This document shows, in pieces, positions 15,748-24,489 of a stretch of DNA of 64,000 bases. Origin of the DNA: Archaeoglobus sp. UBA234. GTDB lineage: Archaea; Halobacteriota; Archaeoglobi; Archaeoglobales; Archaeoglobaceae. The notes under the pieces are model-generated. The model had not been told where the DNA came from, did not search any database, and saw only the letters and a list, made by a program, of their open reading frames with translations. Location of the stretch: assembly GCA_002494625.1 (NCBI GenBank), contig DACH01000001.1, positions 1-64,000 of the forward strand, written 5' to 3'. Position 1 is the first letter of the stretch. Every line of letters starts with the position of its first letter. Position numbers and translations under genes: made by a program.

Positions 15748-16920
15748 TCAGCCATTCTCATTGATTACTTTGAGAATTATCTCAGATATATCCAGAACTT
15801 CGGGTTTTTCAATTCCTGCTACTCTCTTGGAATGACAGAGGTGCATCTTGCAGAAGGGACATGCAGAGACAAGATAATCTGCTCCGGTTTCAAACGCTTC
15901 CATAATCCTCATCCCTCCAATTTTCAATGAGAGGTCTCTGAACTGCGCTCTCACACCCCCACCCGCACCACAGCAGAAAGATTCATTTCTGTTATGTGTC
16001 ATCTCCACAAGCTCCAGCCCTGTCGCCTTTATGAGGTTTCTTGGCTCCTCATAAACCCCCGTATGCCTCCCGAGGTGGCAGGGATCGTGGTATGTGGCTT
16101 TTCCTTCCAGCTTTGCCCTCATCCCCTCTTTAATATTTCTTCCTGCCTCTCTCTCTATGAACTGCGTAAGGTGTAAAATCTCAAAATCAAAATCCAATCC
16201 CAATTCCCTGCAGATCTCGGGATAGTCTATTGAAAAAGTCCTGTAGCATCCTGCACATGTCGTAACAATACTTTCAATCCCCCTTCTCTCAAGCATTCTG
16301 ACATTTCTCTCGATAATCTTCTCCGCGAATTTTCTCTGTCCGGTTCTCAGGAGGGTCGAACCACAGCAAATTTCATCTCTTCCGAGATAGTTGAATTCAA
16401 TACCGAAATGAGAAAAAATTTCCACCGTGCTCAGAGCTATTTCCTTAGCTCTGAAACTTGCCGTGCATCCTGCAAAATAAAGAGTAGATGAGCCGGAGAG
16501 TTTCAACCCCTGAGGAAGCCAGGCATCCCTTAAATTTCTTTCTTCACCGTAAGGGTTCATGTTAACTCCAATACTGTTTGCTATTTTTTTGTGTGAGGGT
16601 AAAGGTCCCTTTGAATCCACTATAATTCTCCTGGCTTTCTCCCAGAGGTTAATCAGAGGGATATTAACCTGACAGACAGTTTCGCAGAATCCACAGGTTG
16701 TGCATTTGAAAAAGTCCTTAACCATATTGCTATCCATGACGCCCTTTCCTGAGAGAATCTTTTTAAGCATGTATAGCTTTCCTCTTGGAGATATACTCTC
16801 CCAGCCTTCTATTCTAAAAGCCGGACATATTCTACAGTAATTACAATATGCACATACCAGGACATCCTCTGTAATCTCCTCAAGCTCTCTTCCCGTTGGT
16901 ATAACTCTCACCTCATACAA
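15748..16920 (-). CDS. Fe-S subunit of D-lactate/glycolate dehydrogenase (GlcF/HdrD-like)
   Basis: 390 residues. Two N-terminal [4Fe-4S] motifs are at about 23-33 (CAYCNYCRIC) and 73-83 (CTTCGFCETVC). Two CCG domains follow: CCGSTLLRTGQ near 187 and FCCGAGGGVR near 316, the latter preceded by YHDPCHLGRH. This architecture is shared by GlcF and HdrD. Coupling to the FAD subunit (8-nt overlap) points to an alpha-hydroxyacid dehydrogenase passing electrons to menaquinone. Lactate use is well known in Archaeoglobus, so D-lactate is a likely substrate (inference). TTG start at 16920. Confidence 0.85.
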   Translation of the reverse strand: MYEVRVIPTGRELEEITEDVLVCAYCNYCRICPAFRIEGWESISPRGKLYMLKKILSGKGVMDSNMVKDFFKCTTCGFCETVCQVNIPLINLWEKARRIIVDSKGPLPSHKKIANSIGVNMNPYGEERNLRDAWLPQGLKLSGSSTLYFAGCTASFRAKEIALSTVEIFSHFGIEFNYLGRDEICCGSTLLRTGQRKFAEKIIERNVRMLERRGIESIVTTCAGCYRTFSIDYPEICRELGLDFDFEILHLTQFIEREAGRNIKEGMRAKLEGKATYHDPCHLGRHTGVYEEPRNLIKATGLELVEMTHNRNESFCCGAGGGVRAQFRDLSLKIGGMRIMEAFETGADYLVSACPFCKMHLCHSKRVAGIEKPEVLDISEIILKVINENG

Positions 16921-18202
16921 CTATTTCGGCAAGTTTCATGATTCTTGGGAGCTTCCCGCTGGGAAATATTTTACCTGGATTTAGTAGATTTTCGGGATCT
17001 ACTCTTTTCTTGAAACTTTCAAGTTCCATGTAGTCGGGCAGGACTTTTTTACTGAGATGGGAGAGATACAAACCTGTTGAGTAAGGTTTTCCGGAGTTTT
17101 TAATTCCTATCTTGACAATTTTAAAGGCGGTTTTCCAGTCTTTTGTATATCTTTTCTCCCTCTCATCACTGGGGATCATTGTTATGACATTTGCATGATT
17201 TCTTGAAAAGTAAATTTGCACACCTGCACCGGGTGGAATTTTCATCATCAGCTCGCTGTAAAAAGAGGGAAGAGAATCAACCGGTATAAGCACTTCAGAT
17301 ATTACAATGGACGGTCCCTTCTTCTTTATCCTCATAGGAAAAAACCTGTCCTCCCATAGTCTCTCAGCAACCTCATCTCTCTCCATATTTTCATCAAAAG
17401 ATACACAGAGAAGAATATCTTTCTCAGGATAATCTTCTCCTCTAACTTCATTAAGGAGCTTCATGTAATTTTTGCTGAGAAAAACTGCTGTATAGAGGGT
17501 TTTTAACCTTAAAACATTTACAGCATGTGAAATATCTTCTACCGGCACGATAAAGGCTTTTTCATTCCTTAAATCCATCAGGGGAATTTTTGCCTTTACC
17601 AAAAGCCCTGTCGTTCCCTGCATCCCTACATAAAACTTCAGTTCTTCGCCAGAGATTCTCTTCGTACCTTCAAAGTCAATCACCTTTATTTCCTCTATAT
17701 TCTCCTCGATCCCTCCAAACATTCTGCTACCCACTCCAATACCACCATGGGCTATCCATCCACCAACAGTAGAGGAGGGGGCACTGGTTGGATAAACTCT
17801 CAGACTCAATCCAAGCTCATTTGCCTTTTTCTGTATATCCCACCATACTGCTCCCGGTTCAGCTGTAAGGATTTTCTTCTCATCATCAATCTCAAACCAG
17901 TCCATTCTTGAAAAATCAACCACAATTCCTCCTTTATATGGAATTACTCCACCATAGCCAGAGGTTGCTGAACCCCTCGGTATGACGGGAATCGAGTACT
18001 CTTTACTTAGCCTGAGTATCTCCTTAACCTGAAATGTATTCTCAGGCTGAATGACCACATCTGCGATGGAATGAGCTATGCTATCAATATAACCCGGCAG
18101 GACAGAGATATCATGGGAGTAGATCTCTCTTTCAAGAGGATGGAAGGAAACATATGGAAAGAGTCTCCTAACCTCCATCTCAAATTTATCCATAACTTCC
18201 AT
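16913..18202 (-). CDS. FAD-linked D-lactate/glycolate dehydrogenase subunit (GlcD/Dld-like)
   Basis: 429 residues. PRGSATSGYGGVIPYKGGIVVDFSRM and YPTSAPSSTVGGWIAHGGIGVGSRMFG are the PCMH-type FAD-binding signatures, and the C-terminal DPENLLNPGKIFP is the Dld/GlcD ending. It oxidises a 2-hydroxyacid and passes electrons to the overlapping Fe-S subunit. The ATG at 18202 has a TATA-like box (18227-18233) 26 nt upstream; an ATG at 18193 is also possible. First gene of the pair. Confidence 0.87.
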   Translation of the reverse strand: MEVMDKFEMEVRRLFPYVSFHPLEREIYSHDISVLPGYIDSIAHSIADVVIQPENTFQVKEILRLSKEYSIPVIPRGSATSGYGGVIPYKGGIVVDFSRMDWFEIDDEKKILTAEPGAVWWDIQKKANELGLSLRVYPTSAPSSTVGGWIAHGGIGVGSRMFGGIEENIEEIKVIDFEGTKRISGEELKFYVGMQGTTGLLVKAKIPLMDLRNEKAFIVPVEDISHAVNVLRLKTLYTAVFLSKNYMKLLNEVRGEDYPEKDILLCVSFDENMERDEVAERLWEDRFFPMRIKKKGPSIVISEVLIPVDSLPSFYSELMMKIPPGAGVQIYFSRNHANVITMIPSDEREKRYTKDWKTAFKIVKIGIKNSGKPYSTGLYLSHLSKKVLPDYMELESFKKRVDPENLLNPGKIFPSGKLPRIMKLAEIVV

Positions 18203-18226
18203 CGAAAATTTCTTTTATGTAAAAAC

Positions 18227-18233
18227 TATAAAA
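18227..18233 (-). promoter_or_regulatory. TATA box of the lactate dehydrogenase-like pair
   Basis: AAAGCTTTTATAG on the minus strand, centred about 26 nt before the ATG at 18202. Leaderless transcription is predicted. Confidence 0.6.
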
Positions 18234-18351
18234 GCTTTGAGTTTTAGGTTATTTAACATAATTAAATCTTTAAAATTTAACACCGAGCTGTAAAAAAGGA
18301 CTTCAAAAGAAAAGGAGTCCTACAAAGCATTTCTATCAAATTTTCATCAGA

Positions 18352-18690
18352 TCAATCAATTTCCAGTACCTCTATTACCTCAAGTGGAACCCTCCCCAGT
18401 CTTTTTCCAATCTCATACTTGGCAATCCTTGCTGCATGTTCACTGTTTTCTGCATTGAACACCTTCATCTCAAAAACAAGTCCCACAAGAGCCACTCCTG
18501 CAACCATAAAGGCTGATTTAAAGATTTCTCCACATTTCGGGCAGTCTACATCACCAACATCAATTTCAACAAAATCAAGATCGGGGTTTAGCTTTTTTCC
18601 GGCTTCAGCAACCGCTATATTCATCGCATCCTCAACGCTTCTTGCTTTTTTCACTATCCAGCCACCCTGAAGCCTGACAAGACAGTTCAA
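18352..18690 (-). CDS. UPF0212 (DUF555) family protein
   Basis: 112 residues. A zinc-knuckle-like CPKCGEIFKSAF near residue 55 is followed by VALVGLVFEMKVFNAENSEHAARIAKYEIGKRL, the conserved core of this archaeal family of unknown function. It starts at a TTG after GGTGATAGT; there is no ATG in the required region. A weak hairpin (AGGACT/AGTCCT, 18297-18321) downstream could end this transcript. Confidence 0.82.
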   Translation of the reverse strand: MNCLVRLQGGWIVKKARSVEDAMNIAVAEAGKKLNPDLDFVEIDVGDVDCPKCGEIFKSAFMVAGVALVGLVFEMKVFNAENSEHAARIAKYEIGKRLGRVPLEVIEVLEID

Positions 18691-18755
18691 ACTATCACCA
18701 CTTCAAGTTAAACCCTGAGAAGAAAAACATTGCTATCTGCTCAAATCAATAAAAG

Positions 18756-18763
18756 TTTTATAC
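18756..18763 (+). promoter_or_regulatory. TATA box of paaK
   Basis: AAAAGTTTTATACTC. The box is centred 26 nt before the ATG at 18786, which lacks a ribosome site, so the transcript is probably leaderless. Confidence 0.6.
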
Positions 18764-18785
18764 TCACCTTGTCATTCGTTGTCAC

Positions 18786-20078
18786 ATGTTCTGGAATCCA
18801 AGCATCGAAAAAATGCCTGTTCAGGATTTAAAGGAAATGCAGGATAGAAAGCTGAAAGCTTTACTCCATCATGCATACACAAACTCATCCTTTTACAGAA
18901 AAAGGTTTAAGGAGGCTGAAATTAACCCATGGGATATAAAAGGTCTGGAAGACCTCCCAAAACTTCCCTTTACACAAAAGCAGGATTTGAGAGATAGTTA
19001 CCCAACAGGCATGTTTGCTGTTCCTACTTCACAGGTTGTGAGATTCCATGCATCAAGTGGAACGACAGGAAAACCAACCGTTGTCGGATACACCGAGAAT
19101 GACATAAGATGCTGGGTTGATAGCTTATGCAGAGCGCTTAATTCATGTGGTGTGACAAACAACGACATCATGCAAATTGCATATGGTTATGGGCTTTTCA
19201 CAGGGGGGCTTGGATTCCACTATGCTGCAGAGAAACTCGGAGCGAGTGTTATACCTGTCTCAGCCGGAAACACCCAAAGACAGGTGGAGCTTATGAGAGA
19301 CCTAAAGGCAACAGTAATTGCCTGTACTCCATCCTACATGCTATACATAGCAGACTTTATTCAGGAAAACGGTTATGATTTTTCCGAGACACTCCTGAGA
19401 ATGGGAATATTTGGTGCCGAACCATGGAGTGAGGAGACAAGAAAGAGGATAGAGGACAGAACAGGAATTGACGCCTATGATGTCTATGGAACATCCGAGT
19501 TGAGCGGTCCATTATTCACCGAATGTACAGAAAAGGCAGGAATTCACATCTGGGGAGACTATTTCCTCATCGAGATAATCGACCCTGAGACAGGTGAGCA
19601 ACTGGGAGAGGGGGAGAGAGGAGAGCTTGTTGTGACGACGCTTTCCAAGGAAGCGTTACCTCTCATAAGATGGAGGACTGGAGACATCACATCCTTCACA
19701 GAGGAAAAATGCTCATGCGGGAGAACACATCCAAGAATATCAAGAATTATGGGCCGAAGTGATGATATGATAATTGTCAGAGGTGTAAATGTTTTCCCCA
19801 GCCAGATAGAGCATGTCCTTATGCAGATTCCGGATGTTGGAGAACACTATATGATATACCTCGACAGAGAGAAAGAACTGGATGTGATGACAATACAAAT
19901 AGAGCTGAAAGATGCGACCATTGACAGAGTTTCAGATGTTCTGAAGCTGGAAAAGAGCATTGCTGAGAAGTTAAAAAGTGTTTTGAATGTTTGGGCAAAG
20001 GTTGAACTTGTGAATCCTGGAACAATTCAAAGATTCGAAGGAAAAGCAAAAAGAGTTGTGGACAGAAGGAAGATTTGA
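18786..20078 (+). CDS. paaK: Phenylacetate-CoA ligase family protein
   Basis: 430-residue AMP-forming ligase of the PaaK clade. The P-loop HASSGTTGKPTVVGYT is at about residues 89-104, YGTSELSGPLFTEC near 236 is the adenylate motif, and IRWRTGDITSF precedes the hinge. ARNA-type C terminus with IMGRSDDMIIVRGVNVFPSQIE. It activates an aryl acid such as phenylacetate or indoleacetate to its CoA thioester. In archaea this often serves amino-acid fermentation or aromatic use. The exact acid cannot be told. Confidence 0.9.
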   Translation: MFWNPSIEKMPVQDLKEMQDRKLKALLHHAYTNSSFYRKRFKEAEINPWDIKGLEDLPKLPFTQKQDLRDSYPTGMFAVPTSQVVRFHASSGTTGKPTVVGYTENDIRCWVDSLCRALNSCGVTNNDIMQIAYGYGLFTGGLGFHYAAEKLGASVIPVSAGNTQRQVELMRDLKATVIACTPSYMLYIADFIQENGYDFSETLLRMGIFGAEPWSEETRKRIEDRTGIDAYDVYGTSELSGPLFTECTEKAGIHIWGDYFLIEIIDPETGEQLGEGERGELVVTTLSKEALPLIRWRTGDITSFTEEKCSCGRTHPRISRIMGRSDDMIIVRGVNVFPSQIEHVLMQIPDVGEHYMIYLDREKELDVMTIQIELKDATIDRVSDVLKLEKSIAEKLKSVLNVWAKVELVNPGTIQRFEGKAKRVVDRRKI

Positions 20079-20080
20079 TT

Positions 20081-20665
20081 TCAAACCTTTCCCCTTGACT
20101 CTCCATGTACAAAGGCGGTTGCAACCATGTGTGCAAGTCTCAGAGGTTCAGGAATTTTTCCTTTCCCTGTCGAAAGCCTTAGATATTCCTCAGCCTCATC
20201 CACTCCACACCCAGCTACCTGAACATAGACTTCAGCAATTCTGAGGACCTTTCCTGCTTTCTCAATTGCATTCCATCTTTCATGGCTGAGAGGGAGATTT
20301 AAAAGTGCCTTCTTCATTGCCTGAATGTCTGGAAACTTTCGCATAACAGATATTACCGGTATCTGAACCTCATCTGAAAGTTTTCTGATGTCCACGATAT
20401 TGAAGCCTCCAAAAGTTATTCCGCTGAGAAATATGCATCTGAGCTGAGAGTAAAATTTTGATTTTCTTACCATAAGAGAGATTTTTTCGGTTGCATCAAC
20501 ACCATCAATCTCGATTGTTGTGAACATGAAGCCCTCAGGTACTGTTCCTGCAGTTACACAACCTGCCAGAATTGCCTTTTCCCCTTTAAGCTCGGAAATT
20601 GAGCCTTCTATCCTGAAGCTATCATCAAATCCAGCAAATCTCCAGCTTTTTCCAGATTTGGTCAT
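20081..20665 (-). CDS. DUF99/UPF0215 protein, endonuclease V-like
   Basis: 194 residues. The pattern WRFAGFDDSF near the N terminus, AGCVTAGT, FLSGITFGGFNIVDI, IPVISVMRKFPD and the C-terminal PEPLRLAHMVATAF is that of DUF99. The family is related to endonuclease V by fold, and its biochemical role is not established. It begins downstream of rpoL on the same strand (8-nt gap) and ends 3 nt from the convergent paaK stop. Confidence 0.85.
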   Translation of the reverse strand: MTKSGKSWRFAGFDDSFRIEGSISELKGEKAILAGCVTAGTVPEGFMFTTIEIDGVDATEKISLMVRKSKFYSQLRCIFLSGITFGGFNIVDIRKLSDEVQIPVISVMRKFPDIQAMKKALLNLPLSHERWNAIEKAGKVLRIAEVYVQVAGCGVDEAEEYLRLSTGKGKIPEPLRLAHMVATAFVHGESRGKV

Positions 20666-20672
20666 AAAAAGA

Positions 20673-20933
20673 TTATATTTCCTCTAAGATGGAGTCACAC
20701 TCACTGATAATCATTTCATTTGCTGCTCTCAGAGCTTCCATAGGATTCATCCCATCAGTTCTAACTATCAGCTCAGCTTCCTGAATGAGGGGATGTGGAA
20801 TGTCGTATTTTGCAAAAAGGACATGTTCATTCTCGAGCAGGTAATGCTGAAGCAGGTTCAAAAATGTGTGATCCTCTCCTTTTATCTTCAACTTTGCATA
20901 GTTCTCATCCAGCTCAACTATTTTGATTTCCAT
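20673..20933 (-). CDS. rpoL: RNA polymerase subunit L
   Basis: 86-residue Rpo11/RpoL. The alpha-like motif GEDHTFLNLLQHYLLENEHVLFAKYDIPHPLI matches the family that pairs with Rpo3 in the polymerase assembly platform. The ATG at 20933 follows GGGAGGTGA with 6-nt spacing; a GTG at 20942 is less likely. It lies between csl4 and DUF99, part of a common archaeal RNA-metabolism neighbourhood. Confidence 0.95.
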   Translation of the reverse strand: MEIKIVELDENYAKLKIKGEDHTFLNLLQHYLLENEHVLFAKYDIPHPLIQEAELIVRTDGMNPMEALRAANEMIISECDSILEEI

Positions 20934-20987
20934 AGCCTTCACCTCCCTTTAAAATAAAATTAACTTCAACAAGTTTTTATCTGAATT

Positions 20988-21533
20988 TCAATCCCATCCA
21001 CCCTTTCCATAATCTGAAGACAGTTTCCTTCTCTCAACATTCCCGCAGTTAGAACATTTCAAAACATTTCCATCCCTGTGCAATTCCTGTTTGCACTTTG
21101 AACAGTATGCTTTGAGAACACCCATATCACCATCCTTTGTCGAGAGCTTTAGCATATCCGCATCAATTATTCTTGCTTTAAGGATATCCATATAACCTAT
21201 CACCTGATTCAAATCCTTCAGATATTCGTTCTGAACATTTGAAATGTGAAGAGCAGCTATACCAGTATGTTTGAGCTCTCTCTCAACCCCACGCTTTCTT
21301 GAGAGCTCAACCAGAGCCAAGGAATTTCTCACATCAACAACCTTACCAAGAACCACATCACCCCTTTTGATTTCAGGTATCTCTTTAACCGAATTAACAT
21401 TTATTGTCTTGTCCTTAACAGTAAGTTCACCTGCTACAGCAGCAAAAAGCTCGCCATTTTCTTCATAAACTCCCTTTCCAACCACATATTCTTCTGCATA
21501 CCCGATCTTATCACCGGGGAATACAAACCTCAT
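20988..21533 (-). CDS. csl4: Exosome RNA-binding subunit Csl4
   Basis: 181 residues. An N-terminal domain (MRFVFPGDKIGYAEEYVVGKGVYEENG) precedes a central S1 RNA-binding fold at about 60-135. A C-terminal zinc ribbon (CSKCKQELHRDGNVLKCSNCGN, residues 143-164) completes the archaeal Csl4 layout. It forms the cap of the archaeal exosome for 3'-to-5' RNA decay. Overlaps the methyltransferase gene by 4 nt, so the two are coupled. Confidence 0.94.
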   Translation of the reverse strand: MRFVFPGDKIGYAEEYVVGKGVYEENGELFAAVAGELTVKDKTINVNSVKEIPEIKRGDVVLGKVVDVRNSLALVELSRKRGVERELKHTGIAALHISNVQNEYLKDLNQVIGYMDILKARIIDADMLKLSTKDGDMGVLKAYCSKCKQELHRDGNVLKCSNCGNVERRKLSSDYGKGGWD

Positions 21534-22147
21534 TTAACATCATCTCCTGAATTCCCTAATTTTTCAATTCTGTAAACCTCTACAGGGATATATTTAAATT
21601 CTTTTTCATGGAACTCATATGTCCTCCTGAGCGGGATGCTGAAAAACCACCTGTGAGTGATGAAAAAACTTCTCCTCTCAGCCAGCCTCTCAATGAAGCT
21701 TTCACTTCCAGCAGAGTGGATTGTGTAAATAACCTCTGATAACTCCATTGCCTTTTCAAGAAAGGGTCTATCAGCGTACTTTCTCTGAATTCCGAAAGGT
21801 GGATTCATTATCGTTGTAAAATCTCTTTTTTTACACTCAAATCTTAAAACATCAGCTCTCACGAAATCAACTCTAACTTTCATCTTTTCTGAGTTCTCAA
21901 GGGCGATTTTCAGCGCGTACATATCTATATCCACACCCAGAACTTCTGCTCCTGCAAGAGCAGAAGCTATTGAAAGCATACCCGTTCCACACCCCAGATC
22001 AAGAACATAACCCAAATCCCCCATGAGTCTGGCATGAGATACAATATGTGCCGCTAGTGCAGGAGGGGTTACATACTGTTCTAGACTCAACACGGGTTTA
22101 TCAAAACCTTTCAAACCTTCAAGCATTATCTCGAGATGCTTTTTCAC
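21530..22147 (-). CDS. METTL5-like RNA methyltransferase
   Basis: 205-residue Rossmann methyltransferase. VLDLGCGTGMLSI (motif I) and NPPFGIQRKYADRPFLEKAM (motif IV NPPF, used by N6-adenine or N4-cytosine enzymes) are clear. LEQYVTPPALAAHIV near the N terminus is typical of the METTL5 family, whose eukaryotic member methylates small-subunit rRNA adenine. GTG start at 22147. Coupled to csl4 and rpoL, consistent with an RNA role. Confidence 0.87.
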   Translation of the reverse strand: MKKHLEIMLEGLKGFDKPVLSLEQYVTPPALAAHIVSHARLMGDLGYVLDLGCGTGMLSIASALAGAEVLGVDIDMYALKIALENSEKMKVRVDFVRADVLRFECKKRDFTTIMNPPFGIQRKYADRPFLEKAMELSEVIYTIHSAGSESFIERLAERRSFFITHRWFFSIPLRRTYEFHEKEFKYIPVEVYRIEKLGNSGDDVK

Positions 22148-22410
22148 ATCCTGTAAAAGTACCCGGCAGAATACAACACTTTCGATGCAAAGGTGCAGGA
22201 AAATGCCATATACGGTGTAGATGAACAGTTATCATTTATTCAGAAGGTTGGCATATTTTTGATTTAAATAAAGAGCAGAGATGGCATTTTAAACTATTAT
22301 TTTTGCAGTACATGTTTATTAAGAAAGAATCTTTTTCATTTTTCCAGTACTCCATCATTTTTTAAAAACATTTTTAAACGATAGATTGGTAACTGAAAAT
22401 TGGTGATGGA

Positions 22411-23118
22411 ATGAAACTCCCATTCGGGATTGAAAGACTTGATGAGGCTCTCGGAGGGGGACTTGATAGAAATACAACAAACCTGATAACAGGAAGGAGT
22501 GGGATAGGAAAAACAATACTTGCCTCCCACTGGGCTGCAGAGGGTGCAAGAAATGGTGAAAGTGTTGTTTACATATCAACTACCCTCGGCAGGAGAAGTT
22601 GTGAATCTTATTTGGGCAAAATGAAGTTTATGGAAGGAGTGTATGACAAAATAAACTGGAGATTCATCAGAATAGAGGCAAAGTACCTTTTACCCCTGAC
22701 CCCTGAAAAGATCGAGCAATCCACAATTTCAGCTATCAGAATGAAACCAGATGAAGTTGACAGAATCGTATTCGATACGATAACAGACATGGATAAAGCC
22801 CTTCATGATCCTGTTCTCTATCGAAACGCACTGAGATACCTGTCAAGACTATGCTATAAGAACGATATCACAGCTCTCTTTGTCGAGGAGGCACCAATGA
22901 AGGGTGAGTGGAGTGAGACCAAAAATATCGCAGAGGCAGTAATATTCTTAGATCTGCTGAGAGTGCCCGACGGATATGCTAGAGGGATTAGAATTCTAAA
23001 GAAGTACAGAACAGCTCATCCCCTACACTTCATGCCCTTTGAGATAACTGATAACGGTATAGATGTCAAAAGAGGCAGATTTGTAAGAAAAGATTACGAA
23101 TATGTCTTTAAAGAGTGA
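22411..23118 (+). CDS. KaiC/RadA-like ATPase, first of four
   Basis: 235 residues. Intact Walker A GRSGIGKT at about 28-35 and Walker B IVFDTITDMDKAL near 112. The LPFGIERLDEALGGGLDRNTTNLITG lead-in is the KaiC-domain pattern. Such single-domain proteins are abundant in Archaea, often as regulators linked to signalling. The ATG at 22411 follows GGTGATGGA. Its stop overlaps the alternative start of the next gene. Confidence 0.82.
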   Translation: MKLPFGIERLDEALGGGLDRNTTNLITGRSGIGKTILASHWAAEGARNGESVVYISTTLGRRSCESYLGKMKFMEGVYDKINWRFIRIEAKYLLPLTPEKIEQSTISAIRMKPDEVDRIVFDTITDMDKALHDPVLYRNALRYLSRLCYKNDITALFVEEAPMKGEWSETKNIAEAVIFLDLLRVPDGYARGIRILKKYRTAHPLHFMPFEITDNGIDVKRGRFVRKDYEYVFKE

Positions 23119-23122
23119 TTTG

Positions 23123-23677
23123 ATGAACATGGAGATCGCAGAAAAAATCGATGCCGCTATCAAAAACGGTGCAGAGATCATACTTGTAATTGTAGAGGCG
23201 AAAAAGTATGTAAGAACGAGCCTTGAAATTCTAAGGTACCTGACAAAAGATGCAGAGGGTGTTTTTGTAACTCTGAACAGACCTTACTCTTCCATGAAAA
23301 AGCTTCTTGAGAAGGAAGGAGTGGATTACAGCAGGATAATCTTTATCGACAGTATAACCAGACAGCTGGGGGGCGAGGAGATAGATATTGAAAGATGTAT
23401 CTACCTCAACTCTCCCGACCCCACACTTATACAGATGGCAATCGAGCAAACAATGGACAGGATTTTCTCCGAGAACAGATTCATTTACATAGATTCCCTC
23501 TCCACCATATCACTCTACAAATCCTTTGAAACTCTTCTGAAATTTATCAGATACATCACCGGAAAAATAAGAATCAAAGGTTTTATCGGAACCATATTCT
23601 CAGTGGAGAAAGAGATAAATGAATCGTATTACTCTCAGATTGCCCTGATGGTCGATGAGGTTATCGAAGTTGATTAA
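23123..23677 (+). CDS. KaiC-fold protein without Walker A, second of four
   Basis: 184 residues from the ATG at 23123 (an ATG at 23102 is an alternative). VFVTLNRPYSSMKKLLEKEGVDYSRIIFIDSITRQ and RFIYIDSLSTISLYKSFETLLKFI resemble the central sheet of RecA/KaiC proteins, but there is no GxxxxGKT. It therefore probably does not bind ATP in the usual way and may act as a partner of the adjacent ATPases. GAGTGAT precedes the start. Confidence 0.7.
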   Translation: MNMEIAEKIDAAIKNGAEIILVIVEAKKYVRTSLEILRYLTKDAEGVFVTLNRPYSSMKKLLEKEGVDYSRIIFIDSITRQLGGEEIDIERCIYLNSPDPTLIQMAIEQTMDRIFSENRFIYIDSLSTISLYKSFETLLKFIRYITGKIRIKGFIGTIFSVEKEINESYYSQIALMVDEVIEVD

Positions 23678-23709
23678 TAAGTACTGATATTTTTAAAAGG
23701 TGTAGAGAT

Positions 23710-24480
23710 ATGAAATTCCATACAGGGATTGATGTTTTCGATACCTCGACTGGTGGAATAAATCCCGGGCTAATAATTCTTGCCGAGCAGGTGGGAGCTG
23801 GAGGGAAGGAGTTTGCCCTAACATCCCTCATGAATCTTTCAAAAAAAGGTGATAAAAAATTTTACATTATCTCAATGCTTTCAAACGAGGATGAATTAAA
23901 GAGAGATTTGAAGAGAACTTTTCCGGAAGCTTCAGAAAAATGGATTGAGAGTCTGAATATCTTCAGCCTCTCAAAAGAGTACTTTGCAAGGACAATTGTG
24001 CCAGCATCCTGGGTTTCCGAAGAGAGATTATCTCTTACAAGTTTAAAACCAGAAAGGATTCTTGAGAAGCTCGTTGACTACTTTGACGAGATTGAAGAAA
24101 AGAGCGTTGTGTTTCTGGATTCCTTAACAGACCTTGCAAGAAAAACAGAAGCTCTTGGAGGTGACGAAATAAAGTGGAAGGATTTCATAGACTTCCTGCT
24201 TGGTATAAAAAAGCTGATCCTGAGAAAAAACCTCCTTGTCTATGCACTGCTTTCCAGAGAGGTTGTTGAAAAGTCAAGAGCTGAGGAAATCTTTTATACT
24301 GCTGATGGTGTGATATTATTCGAGTGGATTGAGGAAAGGGACAGTATTAAGAGATCGATGCACATAAAGAAACTAACAGGTGCTCTGTCAATTCTCGAAA
24401 GACAAAAACTTGTAAAATACGACATAACAATCGACCCCGCAAATGGTTTCACGATTTCAAGAATTCACAGAATCCTGTGA
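23710..24480 (+). CDS. KaiC-like protein with degenerate P-loop (HTR-like), third of four
   Basis: 256 residues. The P-loop position reads EQVGAGGKEFALTS, with GAGGKE in place of GxGKT/S, a variant I associate with archaeal 'HTR-like' proteins. A Walker B-like VVFLDSLTDLARK sits near 138. KFHTGIDVFDTSTGGINPGLIILAEQ matches the KaiC lead-in. AGGTGTAG precedes the ATG. Probably nucleotide-binding-impaired or altered, and possibly a structural partner. Confidence 0.72.
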   Translation: MKFHTGIDVFDTSTGGINPGLIILAEQVGAGGKEFALTSLMNLSKKGDKKFYIISMLSNEDELKRDLKRTFPEASEKWIESLNIFSLSKEYFARTIVPASWVSEERLSLTSLKPERILEKLVDYFDEIEEKSVVFLDSLTDLARKTEALGGDEIKWKDFIDFLLGIKKLILRKNLLVYALLSREVVEKSRAEEIFYTADGVILFEWIEERDSIKRSMHIKKLTGALSILERQKLVKYDITIDPANGFTISRIHRIL

Positions 24481-24489
24481 GGTGTGTTT

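Noticed and set aside
18297..18321. Hairpin AGGACT/AGTCCT as a terminator
   Set aside because: Only a 6-bp stem without a T-run on the transcribed strand; too weak to list as a feature.
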